A stretch of DNA of 64,000 nt from contig NZ_CP029617.1 of the NCBI RefSeq assembly GCF_003945545.1, positions 1,995,001-2,059,000 of the forward strand. Reading direction: 5' to 3'. Source of the stretch: Streptomyces sp. WAC 01529. Its GTDB lineage: Bacteria > Actinomycetota > Actinomycetes > Streptomycetales > Streptomycetaceae. The notes beneath the pieces are model-generated. The model saw only the letters and a list, made by a program, of their open reading frames with translations. It had not been told where the DNA came from and ran no database searches. Position 1 is the first letter of the stretch, and the number at the start of each line of letters is the position of its first letter. Both the position numbers and the translations under genes were made by a program. Below are positions 1 through 8,970 of the stretch, one piece after another.

Positions 1-535
1 TGCTGTACGCGTCGTCGGGCTCCGGGGGCTGGTTCTTGAAGAGCACGTCGTGGTAGGCCGGGAACTTGCCGGCGTCCTGGGCGCACGCCGCCGCGTTGGC
101 CGCGCGCAGCGAGCCGCTGCCGCCCATGTTCCCGTCGATGAGGGTGGTCAGGTGGTACTCGACCTTGAGCCGGCCCTTGGCGGCGAGGTCGTTGATCGTC
201 GTGCGGAAGCCGTCCTCGAACTGCTTGCAGGCCGGGCAGCGGAAGTCCTCCCAGATGGTGAGGGTCGACTTCGCGCTCTCCTTGCCGAGCGGGAGCGACA
301 GCCGGTCCTTGCCGTTCGCCCCTTCGGGGACGGAGACCGGGCCCGCCGTGTCGCTCTTGTCGTCGCCGGAACTGGCGGCGAGCACTCCGACCACGGCGGC
401 GAGGCCGAGGACGCCGACCACCGCGGCGCCGACGATCAGCGCACGGCGCTTCTTGTCGCGGGCCTTCTGCCGCTCTCGCTCTTCCGCCAGCCGCTCACGG
501 GCCGATCGCTTTGCCTCACGGTTCTTCTCACTCAC
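1..535 (-). CDS. DsbA-like thioredoxin-fold membrane-anchored protein (3' end outside window)
   Basis: A GTG start at 535 opens a frame that runs off the left edge, giving at least 178 residues. The N-terminus is short, charged and lysine/arginine-rich (about residues 1-35), followed by one hydrophobic segment (about 36-58), so the protein is probably anchored in the membrane with its main domain outside. The exported part contains WEDFRCPACKQF, a thioredoxin-fold CxxC active site (CPAC), followed by a DsbA-like helical insert. This family makes, breaks or reshuffles disulfides in secreted proteins. The gene lies just downstream of the trpA hairpin and is probably transcribed separately. A paralogue with a CPGC site is at 28717-29526. 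The family call is firm; the redox direction and partners are not visible. Confidence 0.85.
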   Translation of the reverse strand, partial: MSEKNREAKRSARERLAEERERQKARDKKRRALIVGAAVVGVLGLAAVVGVLAASSGDDKSDTAGPVSVPEGANGKDRLSLPLGKESAKSTLTIWEDFRCPACKQFEDGFRTTINDLAAKGRLKVEYHLTTLIDGNMGGSGSLRAANAAACAQDAGKFPAYHDVLFKNQPPEPDDAYS

Positions 536-548
536 ACCCCGCCAACGA

Positions 549-578
549 ACCGGGGAGGCGCGAGCGCGCCTCCCCGGT
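549..578 (-). terminator. Rho-independent-type hairpin after trpA
   Basis: Two perfectly complementary 13-base arms (549-561 and 566-578) enclose a 4-base loop. The hairpin lies between the trpA stop (598) and the start of the DsbA-like gene (535), where the trpCMBA transcript should end. No long T-run follows, which is usual for Streptomyces. Confidence 0.8.
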
Positions 579-597
579 CCAGGTCCACTCGTACGAG

Positions 598-1431
598 TTA
601 CGCGCCGCCGCGCACCCCGTCCGCGAGTTCGGCCGCGAGCGCGCGCACGGCGGCGAGCCCGGCGCGCTCGTCCGGGGCGTCCAGCATCCGCTGCACGAAG
701 GCCGAACCGACGATCACGCCGTCGGCGAAGCCCGCCACCTCGGCGGCCTGGCGGGCGTTGGAGACGCCGAGGCCCACGCAGACCGGCAGGTCGGTGGTGG
801 CCTTGGTGCGCCGCACCAGGTCCTGCGCCTGCTCGCCCACCGACTCACGGGTGCCGGTGACACCCATCAGCGACGCCGCGTAGACGAAGCCGGAGCCCGC
901 CGCGGTGATCGTGGCGAGCCGTGCGTCCTTGCTGCTGGGCGCCACGACGAAGACGGTGGCCAGACCGTGCTTCTCGGCGTGCTCGCGCCACAGTCCCGAC
1001 TCCTGGACGGGCAGGTCGGGCAGGATGCAGCCCGCGCCGCCCGCCTCGGCCAGCTCGGCGGTGAAGCGCTCCACGCCATAGCGGTCGATGGGGTTCCAGT
1101 ACGTCATGACGAGCACCGGCTTGCCGGTCGCCTCATGGGCCTCGCGGACCGTGCGCATCACGTCGCGGATCTTGAGGCCGCCGCGCAGGGCGATGTCGTC
1201 GGCGGTCTGGATGACCGGGCCGTCGAGCACCGGGTCGGAGTGCGGCAGGCCGACCTCGACGATGTCCGCGCCGCCGTCGAAGGCCGCCTTCACGGCCTCG
1301 ATGCCGCCGTCGACGGTGGGGAAACCGGCGGGCAGGTAGGCGATGAGCGCCGAGCGGCCCTCGGCCTTCGCGGCCGCCAGGGTGTCGTTCAGCAGCTGGA
1401 TGTTGCCGCCGATGGATGCAGCGCCGCTCAC
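598..1431 (-). CDS. trpA: Tryptophan synthase alpha chain
   Basis: 277 residues from a GTG start at 1431. TrpA cleaves indole-3-glycerol phosphate to indole and glyceraldehyde-3-phosphate, and passes indole to TrpB through the alpha2-beta2 tunnel. The catalytic acids sit in the conserved block [13 protein letters not shown]: Glu59 and Asp70 correspond to E. coli Glu49 and Asp60. The phosphate-binding GxG near the C-terminus (VCVGLGVS, then GVIVGSAF) is intact. The GTG overlaps the trpB stop by four bases (GTGA), so the two subunits are translationally coupled and made in matching amounts. The frame stays open upstream through trpB, but only the start at 1431 gives a normal TrpA. Last gene of the trpCMBA unit. 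Confidence 0.97.
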   Translation of the reverse strand: MSGAASIGGNIQLLNDTLAAAKAEGRSALIAYLPAGFPTVDGGIEAVKAAFDGGADIVEVGLPHSDPVLDGPVIQTADDIALRGGLKIRDVMRTVREAHEATGKPVLVMTYWNPIDRYGVERFTAELAEAGGAGCILPDLPVQESGLWREHAEKHGLATVFVVAPSSKDARLATITAAGSGFVYAASLMGVTGTRESVGEQAQDLVRRTKATTDLPVCVGLGVSNARQAAEVAGFADGVIVGSAFVQRMLDAPDERAGLAAVRALAAELADGVRGGA

Positions 1432-2714
1432 TTGGCGTCCCCCTTGATCTCCGCGCCGGTGGCGGAGGCGTCCGCCTCGACGGTGGCGTCCGTGTCGTAC
1501 AGGCCGAAGTAGCGCGCGGCCGTGTCCATGTCCTTGTCGCCGCGCCCGGAGAGGTTGACGACGATCAGCCCGTCCTTGCCCAGCTCCTTGCCGATGTCGA
1601 GCGCCCCGGCGAGGGCGTGGGCGCTCTCGATGGCCGGGATGATGCCCTCGGTGCGGGACAGGAGCCGCAGGGCCTGCATCGCGGCGTCGTCGGTGACCGC
1701 GCGGTACTCGCCGCGGCCGCTGTCCTTGAGGTAGGCGTGCTCGGGTCCGATGCCGGGATAGTCGAGTCCGGCGGAGATCGAGTAGGGCTCGGTGATCTGG
1801 CCCTCCTCGTCCTGGAGCACGTAAGAACGGGAGCCGTGCAGGATGCCCGGCTCGCCCGCGGTCAGCGTGGCCGCGTGCTCGCCCGTCTCGACGCCGTGTC
1901 CGGCGGGCTCGCAGCCGATGAGGCGTACGTCCCTGTCGGGGATGAAGGCGTGGAAGAGGCCGATGGCGTTGGAGCCGCCGCCCACGCAGGCGACGGCGGC
2001 GTCGGGCAGGCGCCCGGCGCGCTCCAGGATCTGCCGCCTGGCCTCGACGCCGATGACGCGGTGGAAGTCGCGGACCATGGCGGGGAAGGGGTGCGGTCCC
2101 GCCACGGTCCCGAAGAGGTAGTGGGTGCGGTCCACGTTGGCGACCCAGTCGCGGAACGCCTCGTTGATGGCGTCCTTCAGGGTGCGGCTGCCGGACTTCA
2201 CGGCGATGACCTCGGCGCCGAGCATGCGCATGCGGGCCACGTTCAGGGCCTGGCGCTCGGTGTCGATCTCGCCCATGTAGATGGTGCATTCGAGGCCGAA
2301 GAGCGCGCAGGCGGTGGCCGTCGCGACGCCGTGCTGACCGGCGCCGGTCTCCGCGATGACGCGGGTCTTGCCCATGCGCTTGGTGAGCAGGGCCTGGCCG
2401 AGCACGTTGTTGATCTTGTGCGAGCCGGTGTGGTTCAGGTCCTCGCGCTTGAGGAAGACGCGGGCGCCGCCCGCGTGCTCCGCGAAGCGGGGGACCTCGG
2501 TGAGGCTGCTCGGCCTTCCCGTGTAGTGGACGAGCAGGTCGTCCAGCTCGGCGGCGAAGGCGGGGTCGCTCTTGGCCTTGTCGTACTCGACGGCCACCTC
2601 GTCCACGGCGGCGACCAGGGCCTCCGGGATGAACTTGCCGCCGAAGGCGCCGAAGTAGCCTTCGGCGCTGGGGACTTGACCCTCGGGGTCCGGGATGAAG
2701 AACTGGCTGGGCAT
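1428..2714 (-). CDS. trpB: Tryptophan synthase beta chain
   Basis: 428 residues from ATG at 2714. This PLP enzyme condenses indole with serine to form tryptophan. The N-terminus contains the family block [13 protein letters not shown]. The PLP lysine is Lys100 in [11 protein letters not shown], and the phosphate-binding glycine loop is [10 protein letters not shown]. The typical ETGAGQHG segment follows the lysine. Its stop overlaps the trpA start. Upstream, 141 noncoding bases separate it from trpM; these hold a hairpin-bearing repeat element that could attenuate or process the transcript. Confidence 0.97.
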   Translation of the reverse strand: MPSQFFIPDPEGQVPSAEGYFGAFGGKFIPEALVAAVDEVAVEYDKAKSDPAFAAELDDLLVHYTGRPSSLTEVPRFAEHAGGARVFLKREDLNHTGSHKINNVLGQALLTKRMGKTRVIAETGAGQHGVATATACALFGLECTIYMGEIDTERQALNVARMRMLGAEVIAVKSGSRTLKDAINEAFRDWVANVDRTHYLFGTVAGPHPFPAMVRDFHRVIGVEARRQILERAGRLPDAAVACVGGGSNAIGLFHAFIPDRDVRLIGCEPAGHGVETGEHAATLTAGEPGILHGSRSYVLQDEEGQITEPYSISAGLDYPGIGPEHAYLKDSGRGEYRAVTDDAAMQALRLLSRTEGIIPAIESAHALAGALDIGKELGKDGLIVVNLSGRGDKDMDTAARYFGLYDTDATVEADASATGAEIKGDAK

Positions 2715-2797
2715 GGCTGATTCCTCGCTGAGGCGTGGGTTGACGTCTGTCTCGCGTACGCCTTGTCGCCGTTGCCGTTCGAGGACTCGGCGCGACT

Positions 2798-2850
2798 GCG
2801 GCCCGTCGTGGGCTGGTCGCGCAGTTCCTCGCGCCCCTGACGGGGCGCTT
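2798..2850 (-). repeat. Streptomyces-type interspersed intergenic element with hairpin
   Basis: The stretch between trpM and trpB contains GCGCCCC (2831-2837), TGAC, GGGGCGC (2842-2848), a perfect 7-bp stem with a 4-base loop, joined to a GC-rich tail reading GGAACTGCGCGACCAGCCC on the minus strand. I recognise this tail-plus-hairpin as sequence that recurs in intergenic regions of many Streptomyces genomes; only one copy is in this window. Within the trp transcript it may act as a processing site or partial terminator. Confidence 0.6.
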
Positions 2851-2855
2851 TCAGC

Positions 2856-3014
2856 TCAGGCGGCGCACAAGGCGCCGCGCTGCCATCGCATTCCGGGGAT
2901 CTGGCCCGGCTCCGAGCCGATGTGGTACCGCACGCGCCTGCCCCGCACGCGCCGCGCGGGCGCCCGGCAGCCGCGGGGGCGGCAGCCGGGTGCGAGGCGG
3001 GCGGAGATGGCCAT
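2856..3014 (-). CDS. trpM: TrpM-like small protein of the trp operon
   Basis: 52 residues from ATG at 3014; very basic, with an arginine-rich middle and the core GCRPRGCRAPARRVRGRRV followed by RYHIGSEPGQIPGMRW. It sits between trpC and trpB, nine bases after the trpC stop and in the same frame. The S. coelicolor operon has a small gene, trpM (earlier trpX), at this position, reported to modulate tryptophan synthesis and differentiation. Position, size and composition support orthology; no enzymatic motif is visible. The two cysteines at either end of the PRG segment could bind metal, but that is speculation. Confidence 0.75.
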   Translation of the reverse strand: MAISARLAPGCRPRGCRAPARRVRGRRVRYHIGSEPGQIPGMRWQRGALCAA

Positions 3015-3023
3015 GGGGTGCGG

Positions 3024-3833
3024 TCAGCCCCGTCCGTGGCGCAGGGCCGGGTGCGCGCCCGCGGCGACGAGGTCGGAGACCGCGGTCTTCGGGTCGCGGC
3101 CGGTCACCAGGGACTCGCCCACCAGGACCGCGTCGGCGCCCGCGTTGGCGTACGCGATCAGGTCGTGCGGGCCGCGCACACCGGACTCGGCGATCTTGAC
3201 GACGCTGTCCGGCAGCTCGGGGGCGATCCGCTCGAACACCGTGCGGTCGACCTTGAGGGTCTTGAGGTCGCGGGCGTTGACGCCGACGACACGGGCGCCC
3301 GCGTCCACGGCGCGCTCGGCCTCCTCCTCGTCGTGCACCTCGACGATCGGCGTGAGGCCGATCGACTCGGCGCGCTCGATGAGGGACTCCAGGGCGGGCT
3401 GGTCCAGGGCGGCGACGATCAGCAGCGCGAGGTCGGCGCCGTACGCCCGGGCCTCCCACAGCTGGTACGAGGTGACGATGAAGTCCTTGCGCAGCACCGG
3501 GATCTCGACCTTGGCGCGGACGGCCTCCAGGTCGGCGAGCGAGCCGCCGAAGCGGCGCTCCTCGGTGAGCACGGAGATGACGGCGGCGCCGCCCGCCTCG
3601 TAGTCGGCGGCGAGTCCGGCGGGGTCGGCGATCGCGGCGAGGGCACCCTTGGAGGGGCTGGAGCGCTTGACCTCGCAGATGACCTTGACGCCGTCACCGC
3701 GCAGAGCGGCCGCGCCGTCCTTGGCCGCGGGAGCCTTGGCCGCGCGTTCCTTCAGCTCGTCGAGGCTGACGCGCGCCTGCCGCTCCGCGAGGTCGGCACG
3801 GACTCCGTCGATGATCTCGTCGAGCACACTCAC
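3024..3833 (-). CDS. trpC: Indole-3-glycerol phosphate synthase
   Basis: 269 residues from GTG at 3833, where [15 protein letters not shown] is the usual N-terminus; an A/G-rich ribosome site lies about 8 bases upstream. The enzyme closes the indole ring of 1-(o-carboxyphenylamino)-1-deoxyribulose-5-phosphate, releasing CO2 and water. Family motifs are [11 protein letters not shown] (catalytic lysine), [25 protein letters not shown] and the phosphate site [12 protein letters not shown]. It is a stand-alone enzyme; no TrpF domain is fused and no trpF gene is in the window, so the preceding isomerase step is expected from PriA (9359-10084). First gene of trpCMBA. Confidence 0.97.
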   Translation of the reverse strand: MSVLDEIIDGVRADLAERQARVSLDELKERAAKAPAAKDGAAALRGDGVKVICEVKRSSPSKGALAAIADPAGLAADYEAGGAAVISVLTEERRFGGSLADLEAVRAKVEIPVLRKDFIVTSYQLWEARAYGADLALLIVAALDQPALESLIERAESIGLTPIVEVHDEEEAERAVDAGARVVGVNARDLKTLKVDRTVFERIAPELPDSVVKIAESGVRGPHDLIAYANAGADAVLVGESLVTGRDPKTAVSDLVAAGAHPALRHGRG

Positions 3834-3974
3834 GCGAGCGGTCCCCTTCCCTGACGGTTGAAGCTGACGATCAATCTGGTCACTGCGATGGTATCCGCAG
3901 GAGGGCGAAGGCTCCGCATCCGGTTGACGCCCGTCCCACGACCTGGACATTCACCACCCGTGCGGCCTGCGGGT

Positions 3975-4418
3975 TCATGGATGCAGCCATGACCCGAACG
4001 GCAGATTGCGTACGAGCGTGAAGAGCGCGACCAGCACGCCGAGGCCCCACAGCTGCGCGGCGCCGAGCGCGATCCGCAGCGGCCGTCCGCGCGCCGCCCT
4101 GACCACCCAGAGGGCCCATACCGCCGCGAAGAGGACGTATCCGATGACGGCGAGCGCGTTGGCGCCGAGGGCCGCGGCGAGGTCGCCGTGGACGAAGGCG
4201 TGGGCGCTGCGCAGGCCCCCGCACCCGGGACAGTAGAGGCCGGTGAGGCGCAGCAGCGGGCAGGCGGGGTAGTGGCCGGGTTCGTTGGGGTCGACGGCGC
4301 CGACGTAGGCGAAGGCACCGGCGACGAAGGCGAGCAGACCGGCCGGCACGAGGAGCCGCCCCACCAGGGCGGACGCGCGCCCGCGGGCGGTTTCGGCGCT
4401 CTCGGTCTCGGCGGTCAC
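3975..4418 (-). CDS. DUF2752 membrane protein
   Basis: 147 residues from GTG at 4418. The diagnostic DUF2752 segment is present: CPLLRLTGLYCPGCGGLRS, with three cysteines in a CPxxxxTGxxCPGCG arrangement, followed by AHAFVHGDLAAAL. Three hydrophobic segments (about residues 20-42, 82-105 and 117-135) suggest an integral membrane protein. The function is unknown; the cysteines could bind metal or form a disulfide. On the minus strand CACAAT lies six bases before the start codon with no ribosome site, which suggests a leaderless message. An in-frame start at 4463 would add 15 residues. It lies 141 bases upstream of trpC in the same direction. Confidence 0.8.
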   Translation of the reverse strand: MTAETESAETARGRASALVGRLLVPAGLLAFVAGAFAYVGAVDPNEPGHYPACPLLRLTGLYCPGCGGLRSAHAFVHGDLAAALGANALAVIGYVLFAAVWALWVVRAARGRPLRIALGAAQLWGLGVLVALFTLVRNLPFGSWLHP

Positions 4419-4531
4419 CCGTGCATTGTGCACCGCGCGCGGGGCCGCCGCCCGGGGGCGCACGCGCGAAGAGGCGGCCCCGGCTGCTGCGGGGACCGCC
4501 TCTTCTCGTACCGCGTGTCGTACGGCGTATG

Positions 4532-4756
4532 TCAGCTCTCGGCGCGGATCTCCCGCTGCGGGCGCTTCTCCGCGCCGAGGCCCATGGCGCGCATGACGAG
4601 GCCGACAAGGCCGCCGACCACGACGAGGGCCATACCGGCCCAGAACCCGGGCACGTTCGCCATCACCATGAAGGCACCCGCGACGCAGAAACCGATGAAG
4701 GCGATGATGACACCGGTCCAGGCGGCCGGGGTGTGTCCGTGGCTGCTGCCCGCCAT
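4532..4756 (-). CDS. HGxxPAAW-family small membrane protein
   Basis: 74 residues from ATG at 4756 with an AGGAG-like ribosome site. The N-terminus carries the family signature HGHTPAAWTG, followed by two hydrophobic segments (about 13-35 and 38-58) and a charged tail. Such proteins are common in Streptomyces and other actinobacteria next to trp genes, and have no assigned function. The call rests on the signature and size. Confidence 0.85.
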   Translation of the reverse strand: MAGSSHGHTPAAWTGVIIAFIGFCVAGAFMVMANVPGFWAGMALVVVGGLVGLVMRAMGLGAEKRPQREIRAES

Positions 4757-4862
4757 GACTTGCTCCTCGTTGCTGTATGCGTGGTAGTCGGTGGGAGGCC
4801 CACCGCGAGTCGTGCGCTCGCTGCCATTGTCCCGTACTCGCGGGGCCGCTCTGAGCGCGGGG

Positions 4863-5570
4863 TCAGGCTTCGCGCGTCGGGTCCTCGCCGCGGTCGAGCG
4901 CCTTCCACAGTTCCTCGGGCCGTTCCGGGTCCGGGGCGCGGCGGGCCTTGCGGGGGCTCGGTGAGCCGTCGCGTTCGTAGCGCCCCGACATCGCGGGCCA
5001 GGAGCGGCCGTAGGTGAGGGCGAGGAGCCCGGCGAGCAGGAGCAGGACGCCCGCGGCCGCCGCGGCGTACGGCCAGCCGGTGTGGCTGAGGCCGCCGATG
5101 GTGGCGGCGGCGTCCCCGGAGGCGGTGGCGGCCTTCTCGTCGAGTGCGGCGCTGTCGCGCGCGCCGAGCAGGGCCGCGGCCGCGGTGCCCGCGCCGCTGA
5201 GCATGAGCAGCAGGGAGACCAGGACGCGTCCGGTGCGGCGGACCGCGAAGACGGCGACGAGGGCGGCGAGGCCCACTATGGCGAGGGCCGCCGGGACGCC
5301 GGTGACGTCACTGCCCTGGGCGGTCAGCGGCAGGTCGCCGCCGGCCACCGACGCCGTTCCGTGGGCCCAGGCCTGGCGGGAGGCGAGCAGCGCGAGGGCC
5401 GCGCCGACGGCGCCGAGCAGCAGTGCGGCGGCGATGCTGCGCCTGCTGCCGCGCTGTTCCCGGGTCTCGGGTTCGCGCTCGGTCCGGCGCCCGGTCCCGG
5501 CCTCCGGCCGTGTCTCGGGCTGGTCGTCGGTCTTGGCGTCGGTCCGGGGCGGTGGTACTGCGGAAGTCAC
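4863..5570 (-). CDS. Trp biosynthesis-associated membrane protein
   Basis: 235 residues from GTG at 5570, only seven bases after the trpE stop, so it is almost certainly co-transcribed with trpE. The N-terminal 45 residues are polar and rich in Arg, Glu and Thr. Four hydrophobic segments follow (about 47-65, 84-105, 111-133 and 157-180), then a charged tail ending in ERPEELWKALDRGEDPT. This matches the actinobacterial membrane-protein family named for its place in the trp operon. No catalytic motif is visible; a role in tryptophan or precursor transport is sometimes proposed but nothing here proves it. Confidence 0.85.
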   Translation of the reverse strand: MTSAVPPPRTDAKTDDQPETRPEAGTGRRTEREPETREQRGSRRSIAAALLLGAVGAALALLASRQAWAHGTASVAGGDLPLTAQGSDVTGVPAALAIVGLAALVAVFAVRRTGRVLVSLLLMLSGAGTAAAALLGARDSAALDEKAATASGDAAATIGGLSHTGWPYAAAAAGVLLLLAGLLALTYGRSWPAMSGRYERDGSPSPRKARRAPDPERPEELWKALDRGEDPTREA

Positions 5571-5577
5571 CTGTCCA

Positions 5578-7080
5578 CTATCCCTCACGGCTCGCGGGGG
5601 CGTGCAGGCGGTTGGCCGTGTGGATGGCGCGCAGCACGGCGGCGGCCTTGTTGCGGCACTCGGTGTCCTCGGCGACGGGGTCGGAGTCGGCGACGACACC
5701 GGCCCCGGCCTGGACGTACGCCGTGCCGTCACGGAGCAGGGCGGTGCGGATGGCGATGGCGGTGTCGGAGTCGCCCGCGAAGTCGAGGTAGCCGACGCAG
5801 CCGCCGTACAGGCCGCGCCGGGACGGCTCCAGTTCGTCGATGATCTGCATGGCGCGGGGCTTGGGGGCGCCGGAGAGGGTGCCCGCGGGGAAGCAGGCGG
5901 TGAGCACGTCGAAGGCGGTGCGGCCCTCGGCGACCTGCCCGGTGACCGTCGAGACGATGTGCATGACGTGGGAGTACTTCTCGATGGACATGAAGTCGAC
6001 GACCTCGACGGAGCCGGGCTCGCAGACCCGGCCGAGGTCGTTGCGCCCGAGGTCGACGAGCATCAGGTGCTCGGCGCGCTCCTTGGGGTCGGCGAGGAGT
6101 TCGTCGGCGAGGGCCTGATCCTCCTGCGGGGTGGCGCCGCGGTGCCGGGTCCCGGCGATGGGGTGGACCATGGCGCGCCCGTCCTCGACCTTGACGAGGG
6201 CTTCGGGGCTGGAGCCGACGACGTCGAATCCGTCGAGGCGGAAGAGGTACATGTACGGCGACGGGTTGGTGGCCCGCAGCACGCGGTAGACGTCCAACGC
6301 GCTTGCCGTGCACGGCGTTTCGAAGCGCTGGGAGGGCACGACCTGGAAGGCCTCGCCGGCCCGGATGCGCTCCTTGATGTCGTCGACGGCTTCCTGGTAC
6401 TGCTCGCCGCCCCACAGGGCGGTGTACGGGGGCAGCTCGGAGGCCGGGAGCGCGGCCGGGGGCTGGGCGACGGGGCGCGAGAGGTCGGCCTCCATGGCGT
6501 CGAGCCGGGCGATCGCGTCGGCGTGGGCCTCGTCGACGCCGGTGTCGAGGTCGTTGTGGTTGATCGCGTTGGCGATCAGCAGGACCGAGCCGTCCCAGTG
6601 GTCGAGGACGGCGAGGTCGCTGGTGAGCAGCATGGTCAGCTCGGGGAGCTTCAGGTCGTCCCGCTCGCCCGGGCCGATCTTCTCCAGGCGGCGCACGATG
6701 TCGTAGCCGAGGTAGCCGACCATGCCGCCGGTGAAGGGCGGCAGCTGTCCGGCCAGGTCGCGCGGGGTGTGCAGTATGTCGACGGTGGCGCGCAGCGCGG
6801 CGAGCGGGTCGCCCGCGGTGGGGACGCCGACGGGCGGGGTGCCGAGCCAGTGGGCCTCGCCGTCGCGGACGGTGAGGGTGGCGGCGCTGCGGACTCCCAC
6901 GAAGGAGTAGCGGGACCAGCTGCGGCCGTTCTCCGCCGACTCCAGGAGGAAGGTGCCGGGGCGCTCGGCGGCGAGCTTGCGGTAGAGGCCGACGGGGGTG
7001 TCGCCGTCCGCGAGGAGCTTGCGGCTGACGGGGATGACGCGGCGGTCGGTCGCGAGCTTGCGGAAGGTCTCCAGGTCCAT
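5578..7080 (-). CDS. trpE: Anthranilate synthase component I
   Basis: 500 residues from ATG at 7080. With a glutamine amidotransferase partner (TrpG, not in the window) it turns chorismate into anthranilate. The N-terminal feedback site is present: [18 protein letters not shown], the LLES...S block that binds tryptophan. The chorismate-binding core has [37 protein letters not shown] and [15 protein letters not shown], all typical. It starts 11 bases after the hisI stop, leaving no room for its own leader or attenuator, so expression should depend on a promoter at or before hisI. Phenazine- or salicylate-type relatives are unlikely because the Trp regulatory motif is intact. Confidence 0.96.
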   Translation of the reverse strand: MDLETFRKLATDRRVIPVSRKLLADGDTPVGLYRKLAAERPGTFLLESAENGRSWSRYSFVGVRSAATLTVRDGEAHWLGTPPVGVPTAGDPLAALRATVDILHTPRDLAGQLPPFTGGMVGYLGYDIVRRLEKIGPGERDDLKLPELTMLLTSDLAVLDHWDGSVLLIANAINHNDLDTGVDEAHADAIARLDAMEADLSRPVAQPPAALPASELPPYTALWGGEQYQEAVDDIKERIRAGEAFQVVPSQRFETPCTASALDVYRVLRATNPSPYMYLFRLDGFDVVGSSPEALVKVEDGRAMVHPIAGTRHRGATPQEDQALADELLADPKERAEHLMLVDLGRNDLGRVCEPGSVEVVDFMSIEKYSHVMHIVSTVTGQVAEGRTAFDVLTACFPAGTLSGAPKPRAMQIIDELEPSRRGLYGGCVGYLDFAGDSDTAIAIRTALLRDGTAYVQAGAGVVADSDPVAEDTECRNKAAAVLRAIHTANRLHAPASREG

Positions 7081-7091
7081 GGCAGCAGACC

Positions 7092-7478
7092 CTACTGACC
7101 GGGCGCGGGCACGTCGGACAGGGGCAGTACGTCGGAGTCGAAACAGGTGCGCGTGCCGGTGTGGCAGGCGGCGCCGACCTGGTCGACCTGGACGAGGACG
7201 GTGTCGGCGTCGCAGTCCAGGGCGACTTCCTTGACGTACTGGAAGTGTCCGGAGGTGTCGCCCTTGACCCAGTACTCCTGGCGGCTGCGGGACCAGTAGG
7301 TGCAGCGCCCCGTGGTGAGGGTGCGGTGCAGCGCCTCGTCGTCCATCCAGCCGAGCATCAGCACCTCACCGGTGTCGTACTGCTGGGCGATGGCGGGGAG
7401 GAGGCCGTCGGCGCTGCGCCTGAGGCGCGCGGCGATCTCCGGGTCGAGGCCGCTGCTGGGCGGGGGGACGCTGGTCAT
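7092..7478 (-). CDS. hisI: Phosphoribosyl-AMP cyclohydrolase
   Basis: 128 residues from ATG at 7478. The enzyme opens the adenine ring of phosphoribosyl-AMP, the third step of histidine synthesis. It is a HisI domain only, with no fused HisE. Motifs: [29 protein letters not shown], and metal-binding DCDADT with the two cysteines of [16 protein letters not shown] lies six bases before the ATG and no ribosome site is visible, suggesting leaderless translation and the promoter for hisI-trpE. hisI is divergent from the gene at 7561. Confidence 0.95.
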   Translation of the reverse strand: MTSVPPPSSGLDPEIAARLRRSADGLLPAIAQQYDTGEVLMLGWMDDEALHRTLTTGRCTYWSRSRQEYWVKGDTSGHFQYVKEVALDCDADTVLVQVDQVGAACHTGTRTCFDSDVLPLSDVPAPGQ

Positions 7479-7547
7479 GGGCCCATTGTGCCGCGCGGGC
7501 GCGGGCCGCTCCGCGCACGTCCACTGTCCGGACCGGGAGGACGGTCG

Positions 7548-7560
7548 TAGGCTTGCCCGT
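7548..7560 (+). promoter_or_regulatory. -10 element of a probable leaderless promoter
   Basis: TAGGCT at 7548-7553 fits the TAnnnT -10 consensus, and exactly seven bases separate it from the ATG at 7561, so transcription would start at or beside the A of the start codon. There is no ribosome site. Almost the same string, TAGGCTTGCC, precedes the LON-domain gene (16820). Confidence 0.55.
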
Positions 7561-8196
7561 ATGTCGACCCATGCGAAGCGTGAACGACTTCTCCTCGCCG
7601 ATCTGTTGGAGGCGGAGGGGCCCGAGGCCCCCACCCTCTGTGAGGGCTGGAAGACCCGCGATCTCGCGGCCCACGTGGTGGTGCGCGAGCGCCGCGCGGA
7701 CGCGGCGGGCGGGCTGTTGATCAAGCAGCTGGCGGGCCGCCTGGAGCGGGTGCAGGCCGAGTTCGCCGCGAAGCCGTACGAAGAGCTGATCCAGCTGATC
7801 AGGACGGGCCCGCCGCGTTTCTCGCCCTTCAACCTCAAGCAGGTGGACGAGGCCTCGAACTCCGTGGAGTTCTACATCCACACCGAGGACGTGCGCCGGG
7901 CGCGCCCCGACTGGACCCCGCGCGACCTCGACCCGGTCTTCTCGGACGCCCTGTGGTCCCGGCTGGAACGGACGGCCCGCCTGGTGGGCCGCAAGGCGCC
8001 GGTGGGCCTGGTCCTGCGCCGTCCGAACGGCCAGACGGCGGTGGCCCACCGGGGCACCCCGGTGGTGACGGCCACCGGCGAGCCGTCCGAGCTGCTGCTG
8101 TTCGCGTACGGCAGGCAGGACGTCGCCGACGTGGCCCTGGACGGCGACAAGGACGCGATCGCGGCACTCCACGAGACGAAGCAGCTGGGCCTCTAG
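7561..8196 (+). CDS. TIGR03085-type, MDMPI/DinB-fold metal-binding protein
   Basis: 211 residues from ATG at 7561. The N-terminal helix bundle has the mycothiol-dependent-isomerase-like pattern [20 protein letters not shown], and [17 protein letters not shown] in the middle supplies further conserved His/Glu residues. Members of this actinobacterial family are thought to bind a divalent metal and sometimes use mycothiol. The substrate is unknown. The gene is alone on the plus strand between the hisI-trp and hisF-hisD blocks, and its stop lies 18 bases from the convergent hisF stop. The neighbourhood is conserved in Streptomyces as I recall, but gives no functional clue. Confidence 0.75.
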   Translation: MSTHAKRERLLLADLLEAEGPEAPTLCEGWKTRDLAAHVVVRERRADAAGGLLIKQLAGRLERVQAEFAAKPYEELIQLIRTGPPRFSPFNLKQVDEASNSVEFYIHTEDVRRARPDWTPRDLDPVFSDALWSRLERTARLVGRKAPVGLVLRRPNGQTAVAHRGTPVVTATGEPSELLLFAYGRQDVADVALDGDKDAIAALHETKQLGL

Positions 8197-8214
8197 GGGT
8201 AGAGCGCTCGCCGG

Positions 8215-8970
8215 CTAGCGCACCGGGTGTCCCGCCTCCCGCAGCGTCTCCTTCACCTCGCCGATCCGCAGATCGCCGAAGTGGAAGACCGAGGCCGCGA
8301 GGACCGCGTCCGCGCCCGCCGCGATCGCCGGGGGGAAGTGTGCGAGGCGGCCCGCGCCGCCCGAGGCGATGACGGGGACGGTGACGTGCTTGCGTACGGC
8401 CTCGATCATCTCGATGTCGTAGCCGTCCTTCGTGCCGTCGGCGTCCATCGAGTTGAGCAGGATCTCGCCCGCGCCCAGCTCCGCGGCCCGGTGCGCCCAC
8501 TCGACGGCGTCGATCCCGGCGGACTCGCGGCCGCCGTGGGTGGTCACCTCGAAGGAGCCGGACGCCGTGCGCCGCGCGTCCACCGAGAGGACGAGGACCT
8601 GGCGGCCGAAGCGCTCGGCGATCTCGCGGATCAGGTCGGGGCGGGCGATCGCCGCCGTGTTCACGCCGACCTTGTCCGCGCCCGCGCGCAGCAGCTTGTC
8701 GACGTCCTCGGCGGTGCGCACGCCGCCGCCGACCGTGAGCGGGATGAAGACCTGCTCGGCGGTGCGGCGCACCACGTCGTAGGTCGTCTCGCGGTTGCCG
8801 GAGGACGCGGTGATGTCCAGGAAGGTCAGCTCGTCGGCGCCCTCGGCGTCGTAGACCTTGGCCATCTCGACGGGGTCGCCCGCGTCGCGCAGGTTCTGGA
8901 AGTTGACGCCCTTGACGACGCGGCCGTTGTCCACGTCCAGGCAGGGGATCACGCGTACCGAGAGCGTCAT
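8215..8970 (-). CDS. hisF: Imidazole glycerol phosphate synthase, cyclase subunit
   Basis: 251 residues from ATG at 8970. HisF uses ammonia from HisH and the ribulosyl intermediate PRFAR to form imidazole glycerol phosphate and AICAR. It is a (beta/alpha)8 barrel: the first catalytic Asp is in [16 protein letters not shown], the second in the [14 protein letters not shown] segment, with phosphate sites at GGGVRT and IASGGAGR. The ATG overlaps the stop of ridA (ATGA). It is the last gene of the his operon and converges on the gene at 7561. Confidence 0.97.
   Translation of the reverse strand: MTLSVRVIPCLDVDNGRVVKGVNFQNLRDAGDPVEMAKVYDAEGADELTFLDITASSGNRETTYDVVRRTAEQVFIPLTVGGGVRTAEDVDKLLRAGADKVGVNTAAIARPDLIREIAERFGRQVLVLSVDARRTASGSFEVTTHGGRESAGIDAVEWAHRAAELGAGEILLNSMDADGTKDGYDIEMIEAVRKHVTVPVIASGGAGRLAHFPPAIAAGADAVLAASVFHFGDLRIGEVKETLREAGHPVR

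Noticed and set aside
598..2289. A single frame covering trpA and part of trpB, suggesting a fusion
   Set aside because: The upstream part is the trpB gene read in another frame; the GTGA overlap at 1428-1431 shows two separate proteins.
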